Shown: positions 49,296 to 60,165 of the stretch, piece by piece
Layout: each line of letters begins with the position of its first letter
How positions within the stretch are numbered: the stretch's first letter is position 1
Assembly (NCBI GenBank): GCA_029990175.1
Contig: JARKIP010000038.1
Coordinates: forward strand, 25,613,501 to 25,677,500
DNA from: Petunia secreta
Lineage: Eukaryota; Streptophyta; Magnoliopsida; Solanales; Solanaceae
Length of the DNA: 64,000 nucleotides
Reading direction: 5' to 3'
Position numbers and translations under genes: made by a program
Notes under the pieces: model-generated
Database searches by the model: none
Told to the model about the DNA's origin: nothing
Seen by the model: only the letters and a program-made list of their open reading frames with translations

Positions 49296-50436
49296 CTACT
49301 TAGCTTTATCCCATGAGGTATAAGCCTTCACATTATCTTTTCCTTTGTTCCAAGTGGAAGGGATGTTTTTGGCCTTGTAAGACTTGTCTAACTTGATCTT
49401 TTTCTCCATCTTGAGAGCCGCTTGGAATGCATCATTCAAGCTTTCAAACCGGTGCAATTCCAGTGGAGAAGAGATCTCCCTATTCAAACCTCCAAAAAAC
49501 TTTGGTATGAGAGACCTGTCACCATCTAGCACGTTGGCCCTTGTCCTAGTCTTCTCAAATTCATCAAAATACTCCACCACGCTCTTGGTTCCTTGCCTCA
49601 AATTGTATAACTTTTTGATTAATTTGTCCTCATAGTTTGGAGGTAGAAACCGAGCCTCCATGATGGCTTTAAAAGCAGCCCAACCCCCATAGGTAATGAT
49701 CCCTTGTGTTTCCCTTTGTCTTCGCTTGGACTCCCACCAAGTAGAAGCATAGTTTTCAAATTGGGTGATGGCATACTTCACCTTTGTAGCATCTTGGACA
49801 TTGTTTGTTTGAAAGATTCTCTCCATCTTGACCACCTACTCCAAGTACTCATCCGGATCACTCTCACCTTGAAAGGTAGGTAGGTTGACCTTGATAGTGT
49901 TCACGCCCTATCTTCATCATGATGCCTCCGTTGTCCACCATAACCCTGTGGTTATAGTAGTCCTCATCACTATCTACCCTCCCTTGGTAACCTCTCCAAA
50001 TCTACCACCTCGACCCCTTGCTCACCCTCGACGAGCATCTCCAGGGTAGTAAAATGGTCATTGTCATAGTTCTCATGCTCATGAAAAGCCTCATCTTCAA
50101 GTGGCCTTGGAGTGTCATCCCTTAGTTATTCATTTCTTGGGAGATCATAAGTGGGATCCTTGCTTGTGGAGTGACATTTGGAGAATAGGTATCTTGGACC
50201 ACCATGTGAGAGTAGCGGTCATTGGCCCGAGAGATTTGGCTTGGTCCATCGCCCCGCACCCCCACGGTTGGAGGTGTGCAAACTACTTGCTTACCCATTT
50301 CCCGAAGCTTATCCTTCCGAGATAGCTCATCAACCGTCTCCCTTATTGAATTCACACTTGCCATCAAGGCTTTGATCATGGTTTTAACTTCCATGTCCGC
50401 CTCGACTTCCTTTTGAGCCATCGTACCTACAAACAA
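49296..50436 (-). pseudogene. Ty3/gypsy gag
   Basis: The probable start is near 50436-50418 (MAQKEVEADMEVKTMIKAL). A stop at 50122 and others interrupt it. The capsid-like retrotransposon gag domain is 49835-49296, with ITQFENYASTWWESKRRQR, WAAFKAIMEARFLPPNYED and LRQGTKSVVEYFDEFEKTR, the recognisable gag helices. Confidence 0.8.
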
Positions 50437-51410
50437 TTAAACAAACAAAGTTAGTCGAAAGAGTCCTCACCGAGTCGCTCCCTAAGTGTTTTCACTCAAA
50501 TTGATTTCACTCAATTCACTCGTGTTTGTACTCAACGTTCGGCTTTTATTCACTCTAATACTCTCATCACACTTACCCTTTTCCACTCTTGGCTATTGCA
50601 AATTTGTTCTTCGCACACTAAGTCCGACTTGACAATCAAACTCAAGCTAATTCGGGACCGAAAGGAATTATTGTGACCAGAAACGAACATCGAAAATGAC
50701 GGAAGCAATTTAGAAAAGTTAAAGAAAGGGAAGAAAGAAAGGCACGAATCGAATTGGCACGAATCAGATTCGGAATTGGATGAAATTTTGTTTGTGATCT
50801 AGAAACTCACTGTTCTTGATGCTGAAATTGGGTTCCGGTTGATTGGAAACTGTTACGGGGCCATTGCGAACAATCTGTCTAAGAATCTGTTTTTCTGGAA
50901 ATTGTTGTTCAGCGCGATCGCGTGCTTGTGTCGCGTTCGCGAAGGCTTTGCTGGTGGTACTGGCGCGATCGCGTAGGACTGTCGCGATCGCGTAGGCCTT
51001 TTAATTAGTGGCCTGTGCGATAGCACTGGATGTTGCTCGATCGCGTAAGTTTCTGGGTTTGAAGCAGAACCCGATTTTCAAACCACTTTTCAACTTGAAT
51101 CTTCACAAACCACCATGTTTTTGCTCCAAATTTGAGATTTATACTGCTTGTTGGTCCGTGAACAAACCCCGGTAGTTGAATCTTCAATATCAACAACCAA
51201 ATTCATAAGCCCTAATTTCTTGACGAAGAACCCTAAATTTTCAATCCTTCAATTCAGCACCAAATTGTTGTTATTTGATCAATTCCTTTTTGGAGTAGTT
51301 TCTACGTAATCCTAAGACTCATATTTTTGGATTTTTAGATTTTTGACTTTTTTTTTTTGGACTTAATGAACAAAAATGGGTTAGTGATTGTTATAACAAA
51401 CACTAATCCA

Positions 51411-51422
51411 GCTCTGATACCA
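51411..51422 (-). other. Primer binding site, initiator Met tRNA
   Basis: Minus strand TGGTATCAGAGC, complementary to the 3' end of plant initiator tRNA-Met, seven bases from the 5' LTR edge. Confidence 0.9.
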
Positions 51423-51429
51423 AATAATA

Positions 51430-52165
51430 TGACATTTAAAGACACAAGATTAAAAGAACAAGAATTAAAGAAAGACCCAACTTGATTAGAGAAGATTTAA
51501 AGAAGTAAATTAGGTAAATTAGCCTAATTACCTCTTTAATAACCTAAACAAGAGAACCAATTCTATTTGATCCTCAACTAGATAGGACTAATTGCAAATC
51601 AAGGATTAATAGCATGCTAAAGCAAACAAGCTTAGCCAAATTTCTCACTTTGTCAAATGTCATAAAAAACTAGGTAAGCTAATGACAATAAAAGTATTTA
51701 TAGTGTGGCACATTTGCCTTAATTAACCCTTAACAATGGGCTTTCAAGTCATTAAATACTGTTGGGCTTTTTGATCCTCATTTCAGCGCGATCGCGCAGT
51801 AACAGGCGCTATCGCGCTTAGCAATAAATCATAGCCTCGCGATCGCAGCTATGGTCACGTGATCTCGCAGGCAAAGGCTTTCAACCAGCCTCTTGCGCAA
51901 TTGCGTCTGTGGACGCGCGATCGCGCTTCAGTGCCTCTTCATCTTCCGCGATCGCGTCTGGCTGCCCGCGATCGCATATGTCTTCTTTTCCGGCCCTTCG
52001 CGATCGCGATGAGTATTTTTAATTCCAGAGGCAGTGAGTACGTAAAATTGCCCTGAAACCTCCAACACTTGTTCAATCAGCTCCAATTGTGCGAACATAG
52101 CCTATAGTTGTTGCAACTCCCGAGCTTGGCTTCTTGTGGATGGTTTGGCCGAGCGTCGGGTTGCA
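51430..52165 (-). mobile_element. 5' LTR of the Ty3/gypsy element
   Basis: 736 bp, uninterrupted, matching the split 3' LTR. It contains six copies of the palindrome GCGATCGC between about 51785 and 52012, as does the 3' LTR at 45222-45405. Confidence 0.85.
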
Positions 52166-52650
52166 TCATGGACGCCCTTATGCCATGCTCTGATCCACAA
52201 TGTTATTGCAAATGCTAGAAAACTAGTACTAAGTACCGAGCTTTAAAAAAAGCATTTCAACCCAACTATTTAGAAGAAGCTTAGCTTTGGGGTTATTTTG
52301 ACAAATAATCAAGTTTTAAGTTGCTTAAGAAAAATAGCCAGAAGCTATACAGTTTTTAAAAGTACTAGATAATTTAAAAACACAGAAGTTTTCTGAAGAA
52401 TAGCCACTAAAACCTTAGAAAAAATTCCTGAAATTTAGACCAAAGCTTCAGAAAAATGTCCCACGATTTAGTTTAAATTTATAAAAGAGTTTTCAGGGCT
52501 TCATATTTTGCAGTCTCAAGAAAGTTTCCCGAGCTTTTAGTGGCTATATGTCGAAAACTTTCACTTTCTTTAAGTTGTTGCTATTTTTCTAAAACTTTCG
52601 AAACATTGATTGTGCCCCATTCAATGCACTATAATATGGATATGTGGTTA
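52166..52650. other. No gene seen
   Basis: AT-rich flank between the Ty3 element and the Pack-MULE-like element. No exon or element end recognised. Confidence 0.4.
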
Positions 52651-52660
52651 AATTTTTTTA

Positions 52661-54174
52661 GGAATTTTTATACAAAAGTATAATTTTTAGAACTTAATTA
52701 CCAAACATAACAACATTTTAGCAAAATAACACTATATAGAGGAAAACACAAGTTAATTGCAAATATAGCAAACACATACTTAGCAATATTTTCTATAACA
52801 TACCAAACATTTACATTCTTCCTTCTATTTCACCCACTATCACTTTTGCTCCTTCCATTTTGCCCTATTTCACCTTTCCTCCCACAATTTCCCCCAATTT
52901 CACTTTTACTCCTCATATTTCTCCCAATTTCACTTTTCTTCATCCCATCCTCACTGTATCTCATTGTATCTCACCGTATCTCGATGTTTCTCAATTACCA
53001 ACCACCTCGTATCTTGTTGTATCTTCCGTATCTCACTATATCTTCACCGTATCTTACTATTTCTATATTGTTTCTGCATCGTTTCAACAGTTTCTAAACC
53101 ATTTCTACTGTTTCTGCAGCACTGCATCTAACAGTTTCTGAACCGTTTCTACTGTTTCTGCAGCACTGCATCTAACTATTTTTGCACTGTATCTAACTGT
53201 ATTTCACTGTATCTACGCTGTTTCAGCACTGTTTCAGATTATTTTAACATCGTATCTAACTATTTCTCGACTGTATCAAGTTGTTTCTTGACTGTTTCAG
53301 CATTGTTTCATCCGTTTGTGCATTGTTTCTCACTGTTTCTAAGCTATTTTCACATTTTTAGCATTATTTCATATTATTTTTTATATTTTATTTTGGAATT
53401 TTTCGCAAGCGGTTTCATATTGTATTATATCGTTTCATCATCGTTTCAGACTATTTCTACTATGTTTCAGACTGTATCATATTGTTTCAATGTCGTTTTA
53501 GGCCGTTTCAATACCGTTTCAGACTGTATCATAGTGTTTCAATACTGTTTCAGACCGTTTCAACTCCGTTACAAACTATATCATTGTGTTTCAATACCGT
53601 TTCAGATATTACACAAAAGAAAACTAATTAAAGCAAAAACAGAGAACGGGAGAAGGCAATGAAATATTGCTAACAGAATGCTAAAGAGAAGGCAATGAAA
53701 GAGGAAAGATTAGGCATGGAGAAAGAAGCAGAAGAAAGGAAAAAGCTGAGGGAGAAAGAATATGACAGCAGACGACGAAGGAGCGATTCATCTGACAAGG
53801 ACAAGCATAAAGATCAAGACTATGATAGGGAACGGGATCACCACAGAGGAAGAGATCGTGAGCGTGACAGGTCCCTCGACATAAATGGCAGAGGAAGCCG
53901 TGATTTGGAAAGGGCATCAACGTGGAAAGGTCAGAGAGAGGGGTATGAAATTTCCAGACATGTGAGGAGAGGGTGGCGGCTGTCTTTGTTTGGGGAATGG
54001 AGAAAGTGATTTAAGGTTTTTAGGGGAGTGGGGGTGTAAGTATAATTATAAAAAATTAAATGTGTTGATTATTGTAAAAATGTGCTAAAAAATATTGATA
54101 TGTCTGGTAATTTTAAAAATGTTGTTATTTTTGTATAATTAGGGGTGTATATTTGTATATATGTGTAAAAATCC
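52661..54174. mobile_element. Pack-MULE-like element with host-like exon
   Basis: Left end GGAATTTTTATACAAAAGTA; right end reversed GGATTTTTACACATATATAC. The left arm repeats the organisation of the foldback element at 4491 ('AACATAACAACATTTTAGC', then GTATCTC and GTTTCAGAC word arrays through 53590). The flanks ATTTTTTTA and TTTTTTTTT are T-rich, so the 9-bp duplication is only suggestive. The right third carries the Arg/Asp-rich reading frame at 53695-54009. Confidence 0.6.
53695..54009 (+). CDS. Arg/Asp/Glu-rich (RS/RD-like) host-derived fragment
   Basis: A 104-residue frame, open a little upstream as well (NAKEKAMKEERLG). It is Lys/Glu-rich first (EKEAEERKKLREKEYDS), then Arg/Ser/Asp dipeptide-rich (RRRRSDSSDKDKHKDQDYD, RERDHHRGRDRERDRS), ending in an unrelated tail WRLSLFGEWRK. 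Such RD/RE/RS tracts are typical of plant splicing-factor and spliceosomal-helicase tails. It resembles no transposon protein, and it sits between Mutator-like ends. I cannot name the parent gene. It is probably an exon fragment captured by the element; expression is unknown. Confidence 0.5.
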   Translation: MKEERLGMEKEAEERKKLREKEYDSRRRRSDSSDKDKHKDQDYDRERDHHRGRDRERDRSLDINGRGSRDLERASTWKGQREGYEISRHVRRGWRLSLFGEWRK

Positions 54175-54300
54175 TTTTTTTTTAACCATAGGTTAAGTAT
54201 TAGAATAGTTCTTCAAAATGGAGGTTTTTGTGTTGAATAAAATAGCTAATTTGGAAATTCCATTTAATGCTTAGCCATTTACACACTTTGTAAGCTCAAA

Positions 54301-54790
54301 ATTTTTTACCGCGTGCTCTGTATAAGGAGTGGTTTTGTAAAAATTCCCGCGCTAAGCAATGTTTTAACAAAATGCCCTTTTTATCTCAGAGCCAAGACTT
54401 CAAGGCAAAAATTTTGTAAGTCTTGGCAATTGTCAATACTTCAAGGGAAAGTGCTGTTTTGCTAATACTTTAAGTTATGTGGCGAGAATGCAGAGAAAGA
54501 CTAGAAGGGTATGACCAAGTGCGGCAGAGGGGTCATAAGGTGCCAGGACTTACAACCAAATACGGCAAGCATTGCCTTTTGTCAACACTTGAAAGTGGTG
54601 AAAAACAGAGAGGTATAAAGGCAAGTCTTGTCCCCCGACCTAAAAACTTGACATGGGTGTTTCCATCCGGATTTTTTTTATTAAACATTAATGGAGGCGT
54701 TTTTGCAAAATTCCTGTTAGCGCGGGCAAAAAGGCAAACCATTGTTTATGGTGTCATATTTTTGAAAATAGGTCTTGTAAGCTCGACCAC
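54301..54790 (+). repeat. Unclassified dispersed repeat, copy B
   Basis: Related to 3961-4480 and 55540-56040 through 'TATGGTGTCAT', 'TTTATTAAACATTAATGGAG' and the 'GGCAAG..TTGTC' words. Contains two inverted copies of CCCGCGCTAA near its ends (about 54341 and 54717). Confidence 0.5.
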
Positions 54791-54794
54791 TTAT

Positions 54795-55515
54795 TAAAAT
54801 CCAGCCCATGGGTAAGTTTAACTTTAAACACCCAGACCTAAAGTTAAGAGGTCTAAGCTAGGCTTATCCTTGTTATGTCACAGGGCATGTAGTTAGGCAT
54901 ATCTACGTGGGTCCTAGAGTTTTGAGTGAGTCGGGTCATCGGTAGGCTTGCTTCACCCCGGTGGTAGCCTAATCGAAGAAGTTGAGCTTGTGCCAAAGCC
55001 CACCTTTTTATAAAATCTGAACGTGGGATAGAGCAGGTTTGGGACGTTTGCTGAGTAGACCACTCAGGCATTTTAGAAAAGGGAAGGGAACTTCGTTTCT
55101 TGTTGTAAGTGAATGCAACGAAAAGACCCGGAAGTTTCAGTTGAGTCGTATCGAGAAAGCACCGCCTGTTCATCCATCTTCATTCCAAACAAAGGCGAAC
55201 ATCTCCACCCTCAGTGGTAGAGCGGTCGCTGTTAACCGATAGGTCGTAGGTCGAATCCTACTTGGGGACGATGTAAGCGGTCAATCAATTGAGATAAGCT
55301 GATCAAGCTGCTGATCACTCTGGTCACCCGGATCTTGCTGACTCTATTAAATCGAAATCTGGATAGGCATGATCGAAGGAGGGGGCAACTCTGTCTCCGC
55401 CTCTGCTGCTGCTGGTGGAGCCGGAGAAGAACCGGGCGACTCTGACCTCTATAGAAGCCCCTTTTCCGCCGGGAAGCGGGTGGTTGAGAAACACGTATGT
55501 TTTTTTAGCCAAGAA
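54795..55515. other. Probable organelle-derived insertion (NUMT/NUPT)
   Basis: Much more GC-balanced than its surroundings, and it contains a trnN(GUU)-like sequence. Flanked by copies B and C of the dispersed repeat. The rest resembles plant mitochondrial intergenic DNA in composition. I could not match it base by base from memory, and the edges are approximate. Confidence 0.45.
55203..55269 (+). pseudogene. Broken trnN(GUU), plastid type
   Basis: 'CTCAGTGGTAGAGCGGTCG', anticodon loop CTGTTAACC (anticodon GUU) and 'CGAATCCTACTTGGGGA' are the plastid Asn tRNA. Bases are missing in the acceptor/D-stem start (TCCACCCTCAG), after GGTCG and in the T loop (GGTCGAATCC), so it cannot fold fully. 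Confidence 0.75.
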
Positions 55516-55539
55516 AAAACATTTCTAGTCGAAGCTCAA

Positions 55540-56040
55540 GTCTAAATATTTTTCCAACTTCAGGTCTGAAGGTTCGAAGTCACGCTTACCCAGTTAGGTC
55601 CGTAGTTGGCCCAACTTCGATTCTTGAGGTTGAAGTTGGGCTTAACTTCAAGTCCGAGGTCTTGAAATTTCAAATATTTCACCAAGTGTCCCAAAAGTTG
55701 ACTAGTTTTGAGAGATAGTCCCTGTTTAAGTAAATTTTAGCATAATGGTGTTCTCTTTGTATGTAGGCAACACTTCAAGTTATTTGGGAGAACGTGAGAA
55801 GAGGTCAAATGCAAATATTACATATGCAAGAATGTCAACAGTAAGTGCCCCCTCTTAGGCCGTACTTATGGAGAAAGGGAAGACGGGGATACAAGCATCA
55901 TTTATAAAATTCATAGGGGCATATCCATCCAAAAAAATTATTCATTAAACCAAGCGAATTCCATTTTTGCTAAACCACTGTTATGAGGGTGAAAAAGGCA
56001 AACTAGTTGCTCCAGTGTCATAGTTTTGTAAATAAATAAC
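55540..56040 (+). repeat. Unclassified dispersed repeat, copy C
   Basis: The closest relative of copy A (3961-4480): 'CACTTCAAGTTATTTGGGAGA', 'CTCTTAGGCCGTACTTATGG', 'CTAAACCACTGTTATGAGGG'. It ends about 280 bp before the RPL4 start codon. Confidence 0.55.
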
Positions 56041-56197
56041 ATCAACAACAATACAAGTAAAGTCTAAAAAGAGTGAGATATACGCAAACCTTACTCCTAT
56101 CTTGAGTGTGGTAGAGAGGCTGTTTCTGAAAGAAGGTTGTATAGTTTTGCAAATAACCCGTTTGAAAAGGCTGTATTTCACAACTTCTTCCAAGTCC

Positions 56198-56316
56198 AGC
56201 CCATTTCAAAACCCTTTAGCACTTCCAATGCTACATATATTAGTAATAATCTCCTCAAACCAAACCTTCTGCCAAGGCATCACTCTCTTCTTCATACTCC
56301 CCCAAAAAAACCCTAG
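56198..56316 (+). promoter_or_regulatory. RPL4 promoter: site II element and telo-box
   Basis: AGCCCA (reverse of the site II core TGGGCT) at 56198-56203 and a telo-box AAACCCTAG at 56308-56316, just before the ATG at 56326. This pair is the known signature of plant ribosomal-protein promoters, giving growth-linked expression. Confidence 0.7.
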
Positions 56317-56325
56317 AGCATCCTC

Positions 56326-58348
56326 ATGGCCACCGCCGCCGCCATCCCCACCACCACCGTTCACTCATTCGAAAATGACATGTCAACTGACGTCACCTCC
56401 CTTCCTCTCCCCTCCGTAATGAAAGCCCCGATCCGACCCGACGTCGTAACCTACGTCCACTCCAACATTTCCAAAAATAGCCGCCAACCTTACGCCGTTT
56501 CAAAAAAAGCCGGTCATCAAACCTCCGCTGAATCCTGGGGTACAGGTCGTGCCGTTTCACGTATCCCACGTGTTTCCGGTGGTGGAACCCACCGTGCTGG
56601 TCAAGGTGCCTTCGGTAACATGTGTCGTGGCGGTCGTATGTTTGCTCCTACTAAAATCTGGCGCCGTTGGCATCGTAAAATCCCTGTTAATCAAAAGCGA
56701 TACGCTGTCGTTTCAGCCATTGCTGCTTCTTCAGTACCTTCATTGGTCCTGGCACGTGGACATCGTATCGAGAGCGTCCCCGAGCTTCCCCTCGTTGTAT
56801 CTGACTCGATTGAAGGGATTGAAAAGACGAGTAATGCTATTAAGGCGTTGAAACACGTTGGAGCTTATGCTGATGCTGAAAAGGCGAAAGACAGTCATGC
56901 TATTCGTCCTGGGAAAGGTAAAATGCGTAATCGTAGGTACATTTCTCGTAAAGGACCTTTGATTGTTTATGGTACTGAAGGTGCTAAGTTAGTTAAATCG
57001 TTTCGTAATATCCCTGGTGTTGAAATTTGTCATGTCGATCGATTGAATTTGTTGAAGCTTGCACCTGGAGGTCATTTGGGTAGGTTTATTGTCTGGACTA
57101 AGTCAGCTTATGAGAAGTTGGATGAGATTTATGGGTCATTTGATAAGGTGTCGATTAAGAAGAGTGGGTATGTGTTGCCTAGGGCGAAAATGGCTAATGC
57201 TGATCTTGCTAGGATTATTAATTCAGATGAGGTTCAGTCTGTTGTGAGGCCTATTAAGAAGGATGTTAGTACTCGGGCTACGTTGAAGAAGAACCCATTG
57301 AAGAATCTGAATGTGTTGCTGAAACTTAACCCATATGCTAAGACTGCTAGGAGAATGGCTCTTTTGGCTGAAGCTCAACGGGTTAAGGCTAAGACTGAGA
57401 AGCTTGACAAGAAGAGGCATCAAATCACCAAGGTATATATTCTTCTGATGGTTTTAAAAATTTATATATGTTGATACATGTTTAAAGATTTTGTGTAGTT
57501 CTATACTTTTATGGTAACATATTGTGTGATTAATAAAGTAATATTGTATTTAAGCTGAAGATTAATGTAATTGTAGCAAAATGGAACTCATTAAAAGGTG
57601 TTAATTGTGTGCATTCAATTAATTGTGGATACTTAGTTTGCTCTAGATCTTTCCACTTTGAGACATTTTGAGCTTTCATCATTAAAATTTTTCAAATCCA
57701 CTGTATAGGTTCAGTTTGTGTTTTGGCGTTGCATTTCACCTAGTGGAAAATTTAGAAAATTTTATGGTTGCTTTTGCATTTCCGGAAATTGGCTATAATC
57801 TTAACAGTATTCTGCTTGGGTTAGTTGAGTATACCTCATTCTACCTTTAAATAATGAAATGAGTTGTAAATTGATGTATGCATGGGATTCATGTAACTTT
57901 TTCTGTGACGTTGATGGTTCAGTGTGCAAAAGCTGAAAGTTGCACTTCTGTTTTCCCCACCACTGAAACTGTTTTCTTCACAACAAAACTAATATGAATA
58001 CATATAGTAGTTTTCAAACAATGTAGCTTGTATGATATTCATTTTGCCAAAACCCACAGCCATTTTCCTTAAACAATCTACTTTCTATCCCAATGCAACC
58101 TTAGAGTTTGCCTTTTCTGTTAGCAGCTCTTTAAAAATGCTGTACGTTGCAGGACTCTCTCCCAATTCGCTCTGAAACCCGAGTTTGATTTAGCGTCATG
58201 TTAACTCAATTTTCTTGAATTTCGTGTTTGACAGGAGGAGGCATCAGCTATCAGGGCAGCAGGGCATTCTTGGTACAAGACAATGATTTCTGATTCTGAT
58301 TACACAGAGTTCGATAACTTCACAAAGTGGCTTGGAGTTTCACAGTGA
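56326..58348 (+). CDS. RPL4: 60S ribosomal protein L4 (uL4)
   Basis: Two exons: 56326-57432 (369 codons) and 58235-58348 (37 codons plus TGA). The splice CACCAAG|GTATAT ... GACAG|GAGGAGG is in phase 0. The 406-residue protein has the length of plant RPL4. It is a structural protein of the cytosolic large subunit whose internal loop lines the peptide exit tunnel. The tunnel-loop region is clear (HQTSAESWGTGRAVSRIPRV, then GGGTHRAGQGAFGNMCRGGR). IWRRWHRKIPVNQKRYA and RGPLIVYGTEGAK follow, then the Lys-rich C-terminus and a last exon ending TKWLGVSQ. No lesion is visible, so the gene is probably functional. The intron of 802 bp has no inserted element that I can see. The short 5' UTR begins near 56280. 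Confidence 0.97.
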
Positions 58349-59690
58349 AGGACCATTTTAGTTTTGAAATCATGTTAGAAACTATTTTGTTTTATTGTTT
58401 GTTCAGTTTGATCTTCTTTCCAATGTTGATCGTCCAAGCTTTGAGAGAGATAAAATGTGAGGGAAATTACATGCTCGGATCACTTAATTTACTTGGAAAG
58501 TGTTTTCCTTGCCACATTTACTTGGCAAGTTTCCTTTTAGTTGGAGGATTGTTTTTAAGATATATGATATTAAAGGTTTTATGGACTCTCCATCATTGGA
58601 TGCATGCTTTTATCAATGTCTATATCTTTAGCTTATAATTATGGCGTTTGATTGAAGGTGGTGGTTGTATACTTAGCGTTTCTGGGTTCTTTTGCTTTTG
58701 TTATATGCAAGGCCTAACAGTAACATGGTAGCTGTAATGTGATAGAAGGATATGCGCCCAATGCTTTAGGAATGGCTGTTGCTATTTTTGAGGATCAATG
58801 TTATCTTAGCCTCCTGTTTCTAGATCGGAATTGGTATATATGAGCTGATTGCAGCTATAGTAACATCTCTTGTTGGCTAAGTGGTTGAGAGGTTGTGTTG
58901 CTGAAAATCATGATATTATTGGTCACTTGTTTCGGATTCAACATTGAATTAGGGTGCTTATTTGTCCAATATAGCTGGTGTTACACTTCTGTTAATGCCA
59001 TATATTCAAGAGGCATTCTTAAAGCATTGGGCTCTGTATGTGTGCTTCCATCTAATATTTGGTTACCTCTTCATAGCAAGAAATCCCAATTTGGTTCAGC
59101 AAATCAATAAAAGCATATACTAAGAAAAGTTGGTTTAAATTTAGGAATTTGCGATCCTTATGGTTTTACGTATTCGGGTTGAAAATTGCAATGTTTCAAG
59201 TGGTTTGGCCCTTATGCTTAATGATGCTGTTTTATTAGAAAACAATTTCTTACCCTTACCTCCCTCTCTCTCTATAGTTATTTCAAGGTGCTTAGAACAA
59301 AATGGTATGGTAAGTGCTGATGTTTCGAAAGTGAAGTTTCATCTAACAACGTCGCTAGTTTTTTCTTCTTCTTAACAGCCGAAATGAAATCTCTTGAGGA
59401 CGAGTGGCTTATAACTTAGAAATTATTTGTCATACGACTAGATAACAACCTTCGTCCAAACCCGAGCAAACCATCCAGAAGGAAGAATTAGTCAGAGTAG
59501 TTATAAAAGAATAGTTTAACTTATATACATCTGAAAGTAATTACCTCATTTGTGTTAAAATTCTTTATCATCTGGTATCTAAATTAAACTAAAAAAGATA
59601 GGAAAAAAGAAAAGGAAAAAAAAAAAAAAAAAGAAAAAGGAGAAGGGGGGGAAGTGGGAAGGAACGGTGTTGATAGAGTATAAGCGAAAC
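58349..59690. other. RPL4 3' UTR and intergenic DNA, no other gene seen
   Basis: The first about 300 bp are T-rich 3' UTR-like sequence. The remainder has no recognised exon. A purine tract (poly-A/G) lies at 59590-59660, before the NF-YB leader. Confidence 0.45.
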
Positions 59691-60165
59691 TCAAACTCTC
59701 ATCTCAATAGTCTCCTTTCTCCACTCTTCTCCAGCGTCCTATCATACAAACTTTTTAATCACCCCCCTCTCTTTCTAGGTAAATAATATTTCCTTGCTGA
59801 TATTGAAAAAGTCAAAACCATTTATTTTACTCTTGTTTGAATGGTTGTTAACTATTGTACTGTAACGGGACACTTATTTTGATTGTTACTTAAATTTTAT
59901 TGTGTTGTATTCATAAAATTTTGTTGGTACGTAATGACAACAAGTATCATTTTTATGTAAGTACAATTTAGTGTAATCGCGTCGTTACCTTATTCTTCCG
60001 TAAGCACAATAAGTCTATCTTACTATCCAAACAAGCTGTAAAATCTCGTTTCCTTTCTTTTGTTCAGAGTGTTTTTGTTTTTTTGGATCAAGGAATACTA
60101 CAATGCATGTTTACAGTATTTAATTATGGCTTATGCACGTGTGCATTTAGGATTTTGGGAGGGAA
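59690..60165 (+). promoter_or_regulatory. NF-YB 5' UTR with a leader intron
   Basis: A CT-rich leader (CTCATCTCAATAGTCTCC) ends at the donor TTTCTAG|GTAAAT (exon end 59778). The acceptor GCATTTAG|GATTTTGG at 60150 precedes the ATG by 15 bases. Leader introns in this position are common in NF-YB genes. The transcription start is not defined by the sequence. Confidence 0.5.

Larger units (their letters stand above)
42463..52165 (-). mobile_element. Ty3/gypsy retrotransposon, full-length structure, inactive
   Basis: Two LTRs of 722-736 bp share termini (minus strand TG(C/T)AACC ... GACATTTAAA-type ends): 5' LTR 51430-52165 and 3' LTR 42463-45609 (interrupted by a 2.4-kb element). Primer site TGGTATCAGAGC (initiator Met tRNA) at 51422-51411 and purine tract GGGGAGAA at 45620-45613 are in place. 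Between them, in order on the minus strand, are gag, CCHC knuckle, protease, RT, RNase H and integrase, the Ty3/gypsy order. Each reading frame is broken by a few stops. The 5-bp flanks (TGATA and TCATG) do not match, so the target duplication is lost or the ends are slightly off. Confidence 0.85.

Noticed and set aside
55324..55512. 62-codon minus-strand frame in the organelle-like island
   Set aside because: No recognised mitochondrial or plastid protein; composition-driven open frame.
58870..58905. tRNA-like 'GGCTAAGTGGTTGAGAGG'
   Set aside because: No matching acceptor stem or T arm downstream; chance or degraded SINE head.
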